Shown: piece by piece, positions 1-12,661 of the stretch | Position numbering within the stretch: position 1 is the stretch's first letter | How the letters are laid out: the number at the start of each line of letters is the position of its first letter | Position numbers and translations under genes: made by a program | Notes under the pieces: generated by a model | The model's input: the letters and a program-made list of their open reading frames with translations, nothing else | The model's database searches: none | Told to the model about the DNA's origin: nothing | From: Moniliella sp. 'wahieum' | Lineage: Eukaryota > Basidiomycota > Moniliellomycetes > Moniliellales > Moniliellaceae | DNA length: 64,000 bases | Assembly: GCA_003971905.1 (NCBI GenBank) | Contig: RSEE01000077.1 | Coordinates: forward strand, 248,001 to 312,000 | Direction of reading: 5' to 3'

Positions 1-1507
1 TTGATGGGATACTGACTGACCATTATCGATGTAGGTGGCCTACCACACCTCCCTCGCCCTCGAACCCAAGTCGACAGGAGCGGCCCAGACACTTCTGCGC
101 AAAATGCAGGGCTCGTAGGCGTACCACCTCGCCCATACCCCTTCCCCCCTTTGTCATCTTTTGCTGCCGATCTGTGCGGTCCATATATCCCCTCTGTCTT
201 CCTCCACCCCTTGCTTCCTTGTGTCTCCTTTCCCCCCCTCCTCCTCCTCCCCTCCTCCCCCCCTTTTTTCCTTCCCATGTCCTCCCTTGGCTTGCCCTTC
301 CCTCCCCTTTTGCTTCTTCTCGCTTTTCTTTGACTTTTTCCTGGCGTTACCTCGCTTTCCCTGGTTTCTCCTGGCTATCCTTGGCTTCCTCGTACCCTTT
401 CTCCTCTCTTTTCCCAGATTGGGGTAGGGAACGGGACCCCCTATGTGTTGGCCCGGGAACCCCAGATCCCACTCCCTCTGGCCACTACTGACTGGATCAT
501 ACCACACGCTCAACATATGTTTTGATGCCGATCCCATTCCCCCTCTTAGTTGGCGTGTGAGACGCAGCCTTTGTGTACGCACCCTCTCGTGAACGCTCCC
601 CCCCCCCCTCCCCGGCCCCACTCCCACTCTCTCTCCCACGTTTTTCCGACCGAACGACCCCCCCCCCATCTCCCCCTTTCCGACGGCTTGAACTGTCGCT
701 CTATCCTGGCCTAGACTGCCTCACCTCACCCCCGCCTCTCTCTCTTGGCGCCCTGGCTGGTTTCACCATCCTTTGTGGTCGCTTCCTTTCATCATTCTGC
801 TATATTCTGTCCCATGGCAGATGGGATGGAGTTGTGGAGTTGCAGTAGCTCGTGTCTGTTGTCTGTCGGTAGGCCTTTTTATGAACCTTCCTCGCCGGGT
901 TGCACTTTTTTTCTTCTTCTTTCTTTCTCTCCCGTTCTTCTCCCCGTCCTCCCCCCACACTTGCCAGTGGTTGGGGGACCACTTTCTCTTCTCTCATGGA
1001 GCTTATTTTGACAAACGCGCGATTCCCTTGTTGGGTACTATTTCTAGTCAGCGTCAATGTGGCCTGGTAGGTTCGGGTGGTCATGTGCGCGCCGGGACTT
1101 GCGCTGGTTACCGCTGGTTACGTGAAGCCCCAGAGAGCACTGGGTAATGATTGCCGGTTACCGGGGTTGCCATTCGTGTTGGGTGGCCAAGTATGGCAAT
1201 TCCTCATGTATGGTGGTGATCCTGCTGCTTCGCCACTAGTGTGCCAGTTATTCAGGGACGCTGCCTCATTTTCCCACTGTTCTTTCTACCTGCTGCCAAC
1301 CGGCGTCGGCGTCGAATACGTCTCTGCACGGGCGGTCCCCCTGGCTACCCCCTGGCTACCGCCCCCCCTCGGTACGTGACGTGCGTCTGCACGGGCGGAA
1401 TGAGATCTGGTTGAATGGGTCCTAGAATGGTGGGGTAGTATTGATGCCGCAATAGTAGCCAAGAGTAAGGAAGAGCAGTCTGACAGGTTAGCGGTTAACC
1501 ATAAGGC
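1..1507. other. Non-coding, pyrimidine-rich stretch
   Basis: No convincing gene. From about 190 to 720 the plus strand is a long C/T-rich tract with many CCCC and CTCC runs; open frames there (for example 154-669 minus) are low-complexity Pro/Ser/Leu or Arg/Gly/Lys strings with no domain and are best read as by-products of composition. Copies of a GGTTACCG-type motif occur near 1110-1165. The stretch is the 3' flank of the WD40 gene and perhaps a promoter or UTR of a gene lying to the left of the window. Confidence 0.5.
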
Positions 1508-3029
1508 TTAAACGAGCCTGGTGAGCCTGCTCGCGGTCCCTTGGTCGACTGAGCCGCGTGCCGACCTGCCTGCCCCAGCAGCGGCACCTGCGGCGGCGCC
1601 GCGCGACGAGCGGGAAAAGCTGGGAGAAAAGCTAGCTTCGGCCTGGTGGGAAACCGAGAGGGGTTGTTGGATCCTAGCCAACAAGGCGGATTGGACCATG
1701 GAGTTCTCCAAGGACCAGATGCATACCTTGCCATCTTCCCCTCCCGTCGTCAAGGTGCGCGTGGCTGGGTCCACATCCACACAGCGTACAATGTCCGAAT
1801 GACCTTGCGAGCGGAACGAAGGTGGTCCATTCCCCAAGCCCGACGTCTGCCCTTCGGGAGGAAGCACACCCAACAATGTCCAGCACGGCGTTTCACCTGG
1901 CCGTTCGGGCGAAGGGGCGTGGATGATAGCCGTGCCGCCCGACTGGTCGCCCGTGAAGAGTACCAGACCATCAGACAACCCTTCGATGCCAGTCTGCGAC
2001 ACATCGTACGCATCCACCACATAGTCCGTGTCCCAAGCCGGAGCGGTGCTACTGGGTTGCTTGGCGTCCATCGGCTCGAGCACAGCATCAAACTAAACCC
2101 ATACTCTTTGTCAGCCGCGCCTCTCGCATCCACGAAACAAGGAGGATATGAAGAAGAAATAACGAAACATGAGAAGCAAAAACGTACCCGATCAGCATCC
2201 CAAATGCCAACGGTCTGCATGTCAGAAACGGTCCATGCACCTCCCAAGCCACGCCGGGGCTTGTTCTCCTTTTCCTCCAGGCCTTCCAGTTTATCCTCCT
2301 CTTCCCCCGGTTTGACAAACAATGGCCAATCCCAGGCTTGGCCCCGCCCCACCCGGCCTTGGCCAAACTAGCGCCCGTGTTACCCACCGCGACCACCGCA
2401 TCGTCCTCGTTGGCGCCGATCGACAGATCATACACGGCCGCCAAGCCGTCCGAGGAGCCACTGAGCAAAAGATGTTCCAACCCGGGCTGGGGGTGATGAA
2501 ACGCAAGGGCCGTCACGTCGTCCGAATGGGACTCGGTGTAGGAGAAGAGCGGGGCCTCAGGGTGACGAAGATCAAATATGTCTACCGCTGCCTCACCAGT
2601 CTGCAACTCGGTCCCTGCCGCAACAAGGAACCCGCATGTTTTTGGACAGCAACGCTCAGGTACTCCCCACGGTGCGGACTGGGCAAGGTAGCTGAGGGGG
2701 TCCAGAGCGTACGGGGATCCCAGACGGCCACGACGCCTGCCGAGCCCGAGGTGGCCCAGGCACCATGAGAAAGGTGTCCAGTGCAGTAGCCTTGGTTCCC
2801 TGGGTCCAGGTCGTACGGGAGACAACAGTGGCGGGGCCTTGTCGAGCATCGTCAGGGCACCATCGTCGCTAACGGCAACGACCGAGGTGGTGGTGGGCAG
2901 GGTGCGGCAGTGGGTGACGTAGGGGGCAGAGGGAAACGTGAGGGCGGCAGCGACGGGGCTGGGACGGGACAGCTGGTCAGGGACGCGGAGCTGGGTACGC
3001 GCGACGCTGGCGCGCAGGTCCACATCCAT
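1508..3029 (-). CDS. WD40-repeat protein, WDR89-like
   Basis: WD40 propeller protein resembling WDR89, a family of unknown molecular role. The start is the ATG at 3027-3029 (MDVDLRASVARTQ). Visible signatures are VDIFDLRHP, then HSDDVTALAFHHPQPGLEHLLLSG with SSDGLAAVYDL, then EDDAVVAVGN and GWGG; a later exon gives DYVVDAYDVS, SDGLVLFTGDQSGG, and a last blade with HSDIVRCVDVD, LTTGGEDGKVCIWSLE. One intron is placed at 2093-2187 (GTACGT donor, TTTAG acceptor), joining WDADR to FDAVLEPMD in phase. The C-terminus is Ala/Gly/Ser/Arg-rich and ends at 1508. At least two frame changes, around 2320-2360 and 2650-2780, fit indel errors. The order of blades (DDVTALAF, AxxGWGG, then TTGGEDGKVCIW) is what points to WDR89; another WD40 subfamily is possible. 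Confidence 0.72.
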
Positions 3030-4078
3030 CGTGGGGACGGGGAGGAGGCGGCAGAATGGCGGGGCTAGACAAGCTGTGCGTCGCGCCCGCCAACCGGCCA
3101 GCTCTTCCCGCCTCGACCTCGACTTGAAGCTTTACGCCCTTTTGCCCCCCACGCACGAGGCGCCACGCGAGGTATTGTGTGAACCCAGTCGGTGTCAAAT
3201 TTTTCTCGCCCAGTCGCCAATTCCGCCCCTCGACCCGCCGTTTGCATAGCGCGGCGTCAAATTATAAGTCGCTTCTCCAATCGGGTTTTTTGCAAACCCC
3301 ACCTTTCACAGCAGCAGCGCAGTGATTCGCAACACCACGCAGCTGGAGCGAACACGCACCTGCCGCAGATCTCACATCTCACATCCATGCTCTCAACGTT
3401 CTCAACATAATGTGCATGATGTATGATCTGCATGGCCGGTCAGTGACCAGAGGCAGGGGATCCTTTCGCTGCCCTTGCCAGCGAGGGCGGCGCGCATGGC
3501 ATTAGCCGGTTACCACACGCACGATTGTGGTATGTTCGGCATAATACTCTACTAAAAGACTACTCAACAACGCATTTCCCCCCCCGTATCTCGCCTATCT
3601 CTTCTGGAACAAAGGTAAGAGTGCTGAATGATGGGGTGCGTTGAATGGGTTTTTTCTTCTGTGCAACGTATCATCAGGGGGTAGGCCTAAGGACATAGAG
3701 CGCACAGCAAGCACCAAGAAAGAGAGTGAGTTGGGAAAAGTGTGGGTACAAGGAAGGAAGAGTTAATGTGCGCCCACGTATCTCATCATGGAAACCAATG
3801 TCTAAACTTTTGGAGAGGCACATTGAAGAGGGGAATCTTCATGACAGAGCATATTTTAGGGCACGGATCGAAAACGGCCAAGTGAAGAATGAAAGACACA
3901 CACACACAAAAAAAAAAAGGAAAAGCGCAAAGGGGACAGCTTGGCGTTAAAATTCTTATTTAATTGGTACAGAAGAACAGTCATGAATGCAAGAGGAATG
4001 GACCAATTAAAGACAAAGGAGAGAAAGGGTTCCACCACATATTCAACACCTCATTATCTCCTGTATTGCAGAAAGGAT
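3030..4078. other. Intergenic region between two minus-strand genes
   Basis: No gene supported. It should hold the promoter of the WD40 gene at its left end and the 3' end of the next gene at its right. A GCCGGTTACC motif sits near 3504-3513, and a short A-run follows a CA-dinucleotide tract near 3897-3920. Open frames here are short and featureless. Confidence 0.4.
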
Positions 4079-6276
4079 TCAAGTCAGAGTGCCGCCACAG
4101 GAGGGGCAATCCGTCGGCCGCCAGTGGGACCCAACGCGAGTCGGATCCCCAGAGCTGAGTAGACCGGAGTCGAATATCAGCTTCCAGACGAGCAGCTCGC
4201 GCTTGCAGGGCGGATCGGGATGGTCGGCACTTGGCTGTTGGGGTGCGGGGAAGCTGCAGCAGATCAGGGACGGGGTTGGGCTTAGGTTTGGTGGGACAGT
4301 CGTGTGCCGTGGGCGATTCGGCTGGGGAGAAGATAAGTTACTCAAACGGGTACTAGGAGGTAACGCAGAGGACGGTAATAGGCTCGAAAAGTCGTCGCTG
4401 GGCTCGGGGGAGGTGGAGAATAAGGTGGGGAGAAAAGACGGCGTGTCAGGAGAGACGCTAGGGCATCAGTCACCGTTTGCACGGTGTCTTGTGAGCAGGT
4501 TGATGGAACGAGATCGATTAGTGGCCGGCGCGGGAAGCCCCTCCAATGGAGGGCTGTGGAGTAGGTGCGGCTGAAGAGGCGTGAAGGCGCTGGAGGCATG
4601 AAAGATGACTGGGACGAGTGGAGTAATGACGCATCCTCTTTCGCCACAGATGGGGGTTCGGTTGGTGCTCCGGCCAGTGGATCAGGGATGAGGTTGGGCG
4701 AGGCGGATGGTTTGCGCGAAGCAAGGTCTGACGCAGTTAAACCCAGAGTATTATTGTACAACAAGGGGGCATCATCAAATGATGCATGGTAACTGCTGGA
4801 ACGTGCCACCTTGTGCCGAGGTAATGGAAGAAGGTTGGGGGAAAGGGAAGTATGATCTCGGTCGCTTATGGGGGGGTCCATTCTAGTGGGGATCTCAGTA
4901 GTAGGGCCATTGGAGCATAGCGTGTAGTTTGACAAAGATTGGGGGAACGCGGAAGGGATGTGGGAGAGGGTTTTCGATTCGGCAAGTGTCTCCGGAGGGG
5001 GGAGGGCCCCAGTGCAGCTCAACAGAAGGTCATTTTTAGGTGATTTGGGAATAAAGGGGGTAGAGGCTGAGGCGGTGAGCGTAGAGAAGAATGGCTTGGC
5101 TTGAAGGGTGCAGTGGAGATCTGCTACTTCGGTCGTGAGGTGAGTGGGGTGTTGTCAGAAGGAAGGGCAGATGCATCCTGCTGTTGACTTTGGTGGCTGG
5201 CCAATGAAGAAGCAGTCAAATGGGGGGTAGGTGGACGTGGCTTGTAGCGTGCAGTATAGCCAACTGCGTACATGGATGGTTCGGAGCTGTCAGATCCGTC
5301 ATTCCGTGTCCGCAAGAAAGAAGGTGGTGGGGGAAAGAGGTCGTTGTCTTGCAAAAGTGTTTTGCTTGTTTTTTTTCGATGAACGATTGGCGCGGCTCAA
5401 AAATGAGAAAAAGAGCGGGATGGGGTCAGTGGACGAGAACCCCAGTTCAGCTTGGTACCCTTTTTGTTCTGTCTTTCTTCCGAAAAGGACGTGACCTTGA
5501 TACAATGTGATCAGTCTTCCCCTTGTCGCTGCATGCATCTATGATTAAAGAAATGCAGAGACAAAGAGCACGCACCGGTGTGGTAGGGATTGCCATGGAG
5601 GGGGCAAATGAGGATTTGGAAGGACTGGTCAAGTTGGCTGTGCTTGCGGCTCTTTGGGATAGAAAAGGTGTATTAGGTACATGCATAGCAAACCCTGTCT
5701 CATCCGATTCCTTTATTGGGTCCTCGGATGAAGAAGCAATCCCGGGAATTGAAGAAACCGGACTGCCTAGGCCACCCGCATGCTGTAGCGGTGTAGCATG
5801 ATGAGGCGTCGGCGCTGGGCTTTGGTACCATGAGGGCCGGCGATGTAGCTTGGAGATGGGAACACGCCGACGCGGAAGAAGCGGGACCTGGCTGGATTCA
5901 TTATCCAGATTGGTGCAGGAAGCGCTGTGAGCCAACTTTGGCTGTTGCCAGGCCGGATCCAAGACGGGGGATAGGGGGTTGAGAGAAGGGGAGGAGAGCA
6001 TGGGAGGCAAGTTGGGGGTACTGCGGCTGGCAGAGTGTGGTGCGGGGGGTTGAGGATGGAGTTTTGGGCATCTTTTGGCTGCTTCACGTTGCATGCGGTG
6101 CCGGGGGGTGGGGTGAGGGAGGTGGGGAGCACATGGGGCAGCGACCGCAAGAACGTTCGGCGTCGAATGGGAGGATGCAAGTAGGAGTCGTAAGGTGACC
6201 GAGTTGAGTCAGACTGCAAGGAAAACGCAGGGCTTGGCTTAGGAGCGGTGGGCGAGGAAGAGATGCGGGGACGCAT
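4079..6276 (-). CDS. Ser/Pro-rich protein of unknown function
   Basis: I do not recognise this gene. The minus strand carries a chain of Ser/Pro/Thr-rich segments typical of disordered fungal regulatory proteins: SDSTRSPYDSYLHPP near 6200, HSASRSTPNLPP near 6030, AHSASCTNLDNE near 5920, LTSPSKSSFAPSMAIPTTP near 5600, then SSSYHASFDDAPLLYNN near 4770. A likely intron begins with GTGCGTGC after IPTTP near 5575 and ends before the segment DGSDSSEPSMYAVGYTARY (about 5300). Open frames switch several times, so exact exons cannot be fixed; the ATG at 6274-6276 (MRPRISSSPTAPKPS) is one candidate start. Repeated S-x-P and R-x-x-S sites suggest phosphorylation, which is inference. No catalytic or DNA-binding domain is visible. 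Confidence 0.4.
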
Positions 6277-7984
6277 GGACGGTAGGGGGTGGTGCTGTGG
6301 TGGGGGACGGGAGGCCAGTCGGTGTGGGTGCTGGGGCGGCTTGCCAGGGAGCAGGTGCCATGGCGATGGTGGGGGGTACTGTGTGGGGTGGCGGCTGTTG
6401 GGGGGAGAGGAGGAGGCGACGGGGGCGATGGGACGGGGAGAGGGCGATGAGGACGACACGAGATGCTGCTGCGCAACGCGATACGCTACTGTGGGTCTAT
6501 GTTGGTTGGGATGGTGTGCCCAAGACAGCATCGCAGATGCGAAGAGAAGTGGTTGATCAACAGGCGTGGCAAATGTTGATGCCAGTGGGACAGGCTGGGA
6601 GGAGGCGCGTCCCAATGCAATCCCAATGCAGCCGATGCAAATGCAGCCGAGAGCGATATGCATGCACGTTTGAGGCTCGCCCCCCCTTGCGCGCTCTCCT
6701 GCAGCACACCGCCCCGCCTGTGTCCGCGCAGCAGACCAGAGCACATGCAAGGGATGGCGTAGCACAGCCCTGGCCTGCCTTGGGTCAGGCCGGTCGGGTG
6801 GCATGTGGCATGTGAGGGCCGAATAAGACGGCAAGCACTCGCGCTCGGCCTGCCAACCCCCTTCTGCGCCAGTGTCCCACACCCCGCACACAAGCCTACA
6901 TATATTACAGTACATGCACCCCGAGATGTTTGGCCGGCCATCTCACTCCGTCCTTCGCCGCGCATATCGATCGCATCTGCTCCGGGCCCCTGTGCATCAC
7001 CCACGGCATACACCCAACCCCCCACCCTCCTCCCTGCATACCACCAATGCAGTGCACTGCTCCTGGACAAGCACGGTGCCTGTGTGTGCGGACCCAATCA
7101 AAACACCTACTAAATGACCCAGAGGTGTGGATCACCAGGACATTGATGTCTCCTTCATATCTCTTGCGCTTCGATCCCATCGACTGAGAGGCCCGTGGGC
7201 GCAGCGCCGAATATGTGAAGAGGCCGGAGGCCGGAGGACAAGAGCATGCCTTGTCCTGTGGCCCCTTCAATCTCCTTACTGGGCAGAACCAGACAGGAGG
7301 AGATATGCAAAACTCCCCACTGCATCTTCTCGACCAGAATACAAAGGGTCTCCACATCCATTTTTTGACTGTTGACGCATCCCAAAACTATCTCATACCG
7401 CTTTTTATCATTTCTCAAGACGCATCAGTGATGCAGCTGATAAGATCTGAGGCGGGATGGTCCTCGAGGGAGGGTGATGCAATCCCCATAGCGGGGTGGT
7501 GGACTAAGCCATACAGCCACAGCAACGCCTATTAGTACAGAGGAAGAACATCAAGCAGCCAAACACACCGCCACTACTATAACCCCCCATCAAATTCGCC
7601 TCTCGCTCCCTCTCGTAACGCGTAACCTCATACAAATCCAACCGTCAAATACCTCGGGTTGAGCTTCCAATATAACACTCTCCATGGGCAACTTTCGTCT
7701 CATGGCCTCTTCTATATCCTGGCAATCCAAGAACTGAACCGTTTGAAGTGGCATGGGATGTCAGACGGGAGATCTGCGATGCCAACCGATGTTGACACGT
7801 GTCACGTGCTCGAACCAGGGCCAAGATAAAAAATGAAACTTGGACTCGCTGCGGCCACGTGGAAGGGCCGGTGCGATGGATGGGTGGGTGGAAAGCGATG
7901 GGACGCGGCCCTGAGCCTCTGCCGGGCGGGCTTCTCCTCTTGCCACCATCTCCATCTCTTTCTCCATCATCGCTGGCGCCCTCC
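6277..7984. other. Divergent intergenic region
   Basis: The region lies between the start of the minus-strand Ser/Pro-rich gene and the plus-strand Herp-like gene, so it should hold both promoters. Several overlapping open frames exist on both strands (for example up to about 200 codons on the minus strand at 6486-7097), but none shows a domain or conserved-looking pattern. Upstream exons of the Ser/Pro-rich gene could extend into 6280-6480. Confidence 0.35.
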
Positions 7985-10358
7985 ATGCCACAGGTGCTGG
8001 TCAAGTGCCCGTCACCCGATGCGGTCGGCGGGCAGATTGGCGACACGCTTCTTCAGCTTCCACCCGACGCTGTTATCGCCGACGTCAAGGCCGCTATAGC
8101 CCAATGGCCTGGCCGCCCACAGACGCACCGGATTCGTGTCATTCGGTCGGGCCGATTGTGCCAAGACGACGAGCGAGCGATTGATGGCACGCCCGACCTT
8201 CCTGCTCCCACACTACCTGTTCCTTCTGCAGCCCAGTCCACCCTCCATGTGGCCATTTCCCCCGACGCATGGACCGAGCGTGTCCCAATCCACTCAGCCC
8301 GCCACCCCTCCACCCGGCCCGGCACCCCCGTCCCCCCTGTTGCACCCAGCCATGCTGCGCCATCATTTCATATGGACGTGCACCCAGATGCGCCCGTGCC
8401 TTCTGTGTCGCAGACGAGTACGGCTCAGATGGCCGCGTCGCGCACCTTAATGTCGATGCGGGCAGTCCATGCAGCGCAGCTCATGTGCTCCTTGCACCCC
8501 GCATCCCAGGTGCGCGAGCGGATTGCGGCCAGCCTGTTCCTGTGGCAGCGCCGTGCTGCTGATGTATGGGGAATCATCAACGATCTCGTTCCCCACAATT
8601 TGCCTATGGGCGCTCCTACCCCCCTGACCCCTGCGCGTCTCTCCCCCCGGCCATGGTACTGGCGGCCGGTGGGCTCTGACAGCACCTCCTCCAATGTGCA
8701 GGACCAGTGGTCCAGGCCGAATGATGTTGACTTTCTTCTGGGCCTGCCCGATCGGCCTCGGTTCACACATGATTTTAACCTTGTCTATCGAATGGGCGAA
8801 CACACTCTCCCCCGCCGCGAGACGAGTATCATCTCCAATTGGGTACCCACTTTCTCACCTTGTCTCGTTCCAGCCATCCGAGGCTATGGCCCAAGCTCCA
8901 ACCCCGCCTTGTTTTCCTCGAATGGATGACTACCATGCGACTGACGCCGTTGCAAGTCGCTTGGACTGCCATCTCAGTTCCATCTCCCCACTTGGCACAG
9001 CCTCCCTCCCCCGTGACTTGGACTTGGGATGGAAGTTTTAACATGCGGACGGCTGCCTCGCCTTCGCCATTGGGATACGCATCCACTCCGCCTAGCTGGA
9101 CCCCCATGTACGCCGAAGGATGGCTACGAGTCCCGCATCCTGGGAGGGGGGCAGGTATTGGACAAGATCAAGACGAGCTGCCACACCCTTACGGTTCCAG
9201 ACCTTGGAACATGGCTGGACCTGGGCCAGATGTGCGAACGGCCCGCGAAGTTCGTGACGAGCAAATACAAGAATGGATGGAAACGGTCCGAAGCACCATG
9301 CTGCTGCACGGACCGATCGTTTTCCAAGTGGCATGGCACACCGCATTTCGTGTCTTGAAGATTGGTGTTGCAGTCGTCATGATCAATTTGCTTCCGTCAA
9401 TCCAAAAAGTCATCTGGCCCCCTCCTCGTCGTACCATGTCTCCCCAAGAGAAGTTGGACGAACTGATCGCTCTTTTTGTCTTGATGAGCTCCAGCATCTT
9501 TGTCCTCTTGATGGCCGTGGTTGATTACCGTCGCTTGCTTCGTCGTGCCCGGCCTCCTACCGCAGGGGGCAATGCTGAAGGAAACCCAAACGATGACCGG
9601 GGAAACGGAAACCAAGGCCCGCAGACGCTGCTGCCCATGCAGATGAAGCCATGCGTCCTCCAGCGTTTCCGCTCAGGTCAATGCAGGATGCCATCTCCCC
9701 GATTTGCTGGGCAAGGTGGATAAGCTCGTGGGGTCTGGAAAGCGAACGGGAAAGACTACATCTACCTATCCCGCCGCCGCCATCCCAAGAAGAAGTAGCT
9801 ACATTTCTTACCGCATCTGTCCTGGCGCAGTTGCAATTGGATTCCCCCCAGGCGTCCGACTTGAACCGCACCCTGCCGTCGGCGGACCCACCCTCGGACC
9901 CCGCCTGGACGGCGCAAGCTCTAGCCGCTTCCTTCTTTGCTTCGCTCTGGCCCCTGGCCGCACGGGAGCGCAGGGCTTTTCTGCGGAGCAGGGAAGAGGC
10001 GACGCGCGCTTCGGTTCGTGCGTGGGCAGCGTTTGCGCGAACGGTGCTGCGCGAGGCGAGGGAGGAGCAACGGAATCCGAATCGGCAAGCGACAGCGTCT
10101 GACCCGGTTCCTGCAGAGGGGATTCGCCGCCGTGCTCCCAATGCTGGTGTAGAGAGTGAAGATGTGGTGCTCCCGACAGAGTCGGAGTCGGGACCAGCTT
10201 CGAGCAGCACTGCTTCGCCCTCGTCTGTGTCTTCCCCAGAGCGAGAAGATGAGCATCCGGACTTTGATGGATGGCCTGCCCATTTCCCACTTTCCCTCCC
10301 CTCGGCCCGGCTGGCTTGCACACGGCCTATGTGGCGCGCGTTGCTGGGGACATTTTAG
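7985..10358 (+). CDS. Herp/Usa1-like ubiquitin-like ER membrane protein
   Basis: Probable ER membrane protein of the HERPUD/Usa1 type, which in other fungi and animals helps assemble the HRD1 ubiquitin-ligase complex for ER-associated degradation. From the ATG at 7985 an N-terminal ubiquitin-like domain is visible over about residues 1-60 (VLVKCPSP, VIADVKAAIAQWPGR, IRVIRSGRLCQDDE). A Pro/Ser/Thr-rich linker follows. Two hydrophobic segments near 9315-9400 (VAWHTAFRVLKIGVAVVMIN) and 9455-9525 (LIALFVLMSSSIFVLLMAVV) fit membrane hairpins. The tail (about 9650-10358) has the fungal Herp-like pattern FFASLWPLAARERRAFLRSRE and an acidic Ser-rich end. A GTACCC donor near 8841 and TTCCAG acceptor near 8870 may mark an intron; frame switches near 8840-9030 and 9650-9720 probably include indel errors. 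Assignment rests on architecture (UBL, membrane pair, Arg-rich helix), so subfamily is tentative. Confidence 0.6.
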
Positions 10359-11097
10359 CGCGTCAGACTCGCACCGGCGAGTCGGCAGTTTGATTCCTCG
10401 TTCGCATCGGCCAGCCCACGTTGGATACCTCTGTCCGGGCACGGTTGGCATGGTTGTTTTGATTCGGCTTTCTCACTTGGAGAAGCTGCATGCATTCTTT
10501 TCAATTTACAAGGACTTCTTTCTTTCTCATCACCATCATCCTATCCCCAAATAGCAAGAAGAGAAGATGAGAGCAACTTAACCAAGCAGAAAGAATCAAA
10601 GGGAAGCAGAGGGTGAAGCCTCTTTGACAGGGGAACCGGAGGGGGGGGGATGCTTAACGAAAGCAACGGGGCTTTCGTCCGATTGCACGTCAGAATGAAT
10701 GATTTTGATCTTGAAGCGGCATGTGAATGTTAATGGCTGAGGGGATGTTAACGATGGGTCCCCATGTTGCCAGTGGCGCCATGCTTTCATCTCTCATTCC
10801 TCCATGATTTGGTCTCTCAGTACCTACTGCCCAACCGCTTTCGGATAGCTTTTAGCTACTGATCACTACCGCTGGGTTGTCAGGAAAAAGATTGCATCCC
10901 GTATCTCCGATTCTCCACCTCAGACGGACGGGCTAAGCTTGCCCGGCAGACAAAGTCATGCTGCCCGAACGTACGCCATGGTAGAGTTCAGCGTGAATGA
11001 ACATGGCAGATGAGAACAGGCACCGGGACCACGTTGGTTCCTCCGCTTCCGGATTAAGCGGGACCTTTGCGACGAGTGGGTTCGTTACGCTTAGGTT
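10359..11097. other. Intergenic, convergent 3' flanks
   Basis: Lies between the 3' ends of a plus-strand and a minus-strand gene. Short open frames only; no domain or RNA gene seen. Both transcripts should terminate here, but no distinctive terminator is visible. Confidence 0.35.
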
Positions 11098-12661
11098 TCA
11101 TCTTGCCCGCCCGCCCGAAAATACGGGGGGTGCACTCTGCGGTTTCCTGTGGGATGGGACTCTCATCTCTGCGCCTCGCTGGGGGGCCTCGAAGCGCCTG
11201 CGAGGGTACGAGGGGCCATCGATCTGGGGCAGGTGCAGGGCCAAGCGACGGAACATGCTGTGCAGGTTGTATTGCAGTTCGGCATGCGAAGCCTCCATGG
11301 TACGAAGACGGGCAAAAAAAAGATGGCCATGTTGTTGGCAGCAATTTGGGCCATTGCATCCACCACGGCCTGCGCCACCCGGTTTCCAGTAAGCGCTTGC
11401 CTTTGGATTTCGCCAAACACCACGCGTGACGCACCAAACAACCGGCTTGCCGCGCCCCATCGCACCACAGCCAACTTGTGTGTCGTCTTTTTCCCCGCCA
11501 CGACCCCCATTCGCAGCACGCGATTCTCCTCAGCGTTCTGAATGGCATTTTGGGTGTAGACCAGACGATCGAACTCCCGAATGCGGGGGCAGCCTTTCGT
11601 CTCTGGTGGGTTCGCGCCCAACATTTCTCTCCAGGGCAAGGAAGGGTCAGCTAGGGCACCTACCCAATGCCGCCGCATCACATAGGGTTCGACCAGCGCA
11701 GGCGCCCACACTGCCTTGTAGATCGGCCTTCGCACTTGGGCCGCTGCCGCTGTGTCGAGACCCGGACCTTGGGCACAGGAGGGTCGCGCTTGCGCTGCAC
11801 CGTCCAGATCTTGGCATTGAACACGGTCGAATTGAAGCCAGGTAGTTTACCAGGCCCATTGTACTTGCGCGGTTGGAACCAAGTGTAGGGAGCTTGGAAG
11901 GGAACGTGTCGAATCTGATATTGCAAGCCTCCAGTTAGTCCAGTCGTGCGGATAGAAGAAAAAAGGGCGGAGGAAAGAAAAACACATACCTGCAAAGGAA
12001 CGCGTTGGTTCACTGCGGCCCGAATGATGTCCAGCTCCTCCTTCCAACCAGGGTAGACAGGCACAAGCGAGTTGAGATCGGGCGCTGCCCCAGGGGAAGG
12101 AAGCTGGGCCCAGTCTGCGTCGGACTGCAACGTGTCGAGATCGAAAAGGGGGAGAGAGGCGGGGAGAGAGCCCGTGGAATCGGGTGCGGGCCGGGGCTGC
12201 GGGGAGGGGAAAGGGAAGTGGACGTAAATCTCTTCGCGCTGGTTGGTGGGGGAAATGACAGGCTCAGGGAATTTGGCCTGGTCAACCGGGGGGAGATGCG
12301 GGGACTGCGGGCCCTTCTTGTTATTGCCCTTACCCTTGGGGCCGTTTTTGGGACCCTTGGCGTGCTTCTCCTGCCGGGCTTGTGCTGGGCGTGGGGAAGG
12401 CTTGGTGCTGGGAGCGGCGGCGGCGGCACCGGCACGCACCAGGGCCGAGGTGCTGAGACGTGCCCTGGACACACATGGGCCGGGCGGCAGAGCAGCACGA
12501 AGCAGCTGGGGGGTCCGAGGGTGCCGACGGGGCGCATGGGCTGGAGCGCGTGCAGACGACGCAGTGGCAGCGCAAACAGAGCAGTTGTCCCACCCGCCAG
12601 AAGGTAGTGGGCGAAGGGCCAAAACGGGTGCAATTTGAAACGCAGCAAACAATCGGTGCAA
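11098..12661 (-). CDS. Putative mitochondrial protein of unknown function
   Basis: Not recognised to family. From the ATG at 12659-12661 the first ~80 residues are rich in Arg, Ala and Ser with almost no acidic residues (MHRLFAAFQIAPVLALRPL, later RARLSTSALVRAGAA), a typical matrix-targeting presequence. A basic Lys/Gly/Pro linker follows (KGPKNGPKGKGNNKKGPQ). The body has PVYPGWKEELDIIRAAVNQR, an intron starting at the GTATGT donor 11984-11989, then GLQYQIRHVPFQAPYTWFQP and RKYNGPGKLPGFNSTVFNA. After a frame switch near 11730 comes VWAPALVEPYVMRRHWVGAL, then EENRVLRMGVVAGKKTTHKL, and VFGEIQRQALTGNRVAQAVV. The likely tail is MEASHAELQYNLHSMFRRLA, ending at 11098. Size and composition would suit a mitochondrial ribosomal or expression factor, but that is inference. 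Confidence 0.5.

Noticed and set aside
154-669. 171-codon minus-strand open frame rich in Arg/Gly/Lys
   Set aside because: It is the reverse complement of a C/T-rich tract; low complexity, no domain, and the plus strand is equally open.
6486-7097. 203-codon minus-strand open frame and overlapping plus-strand frames
   Set aside because: Composition-driven (Gly/Arg/Cys-rich), frames on both strands equally long, no domain.
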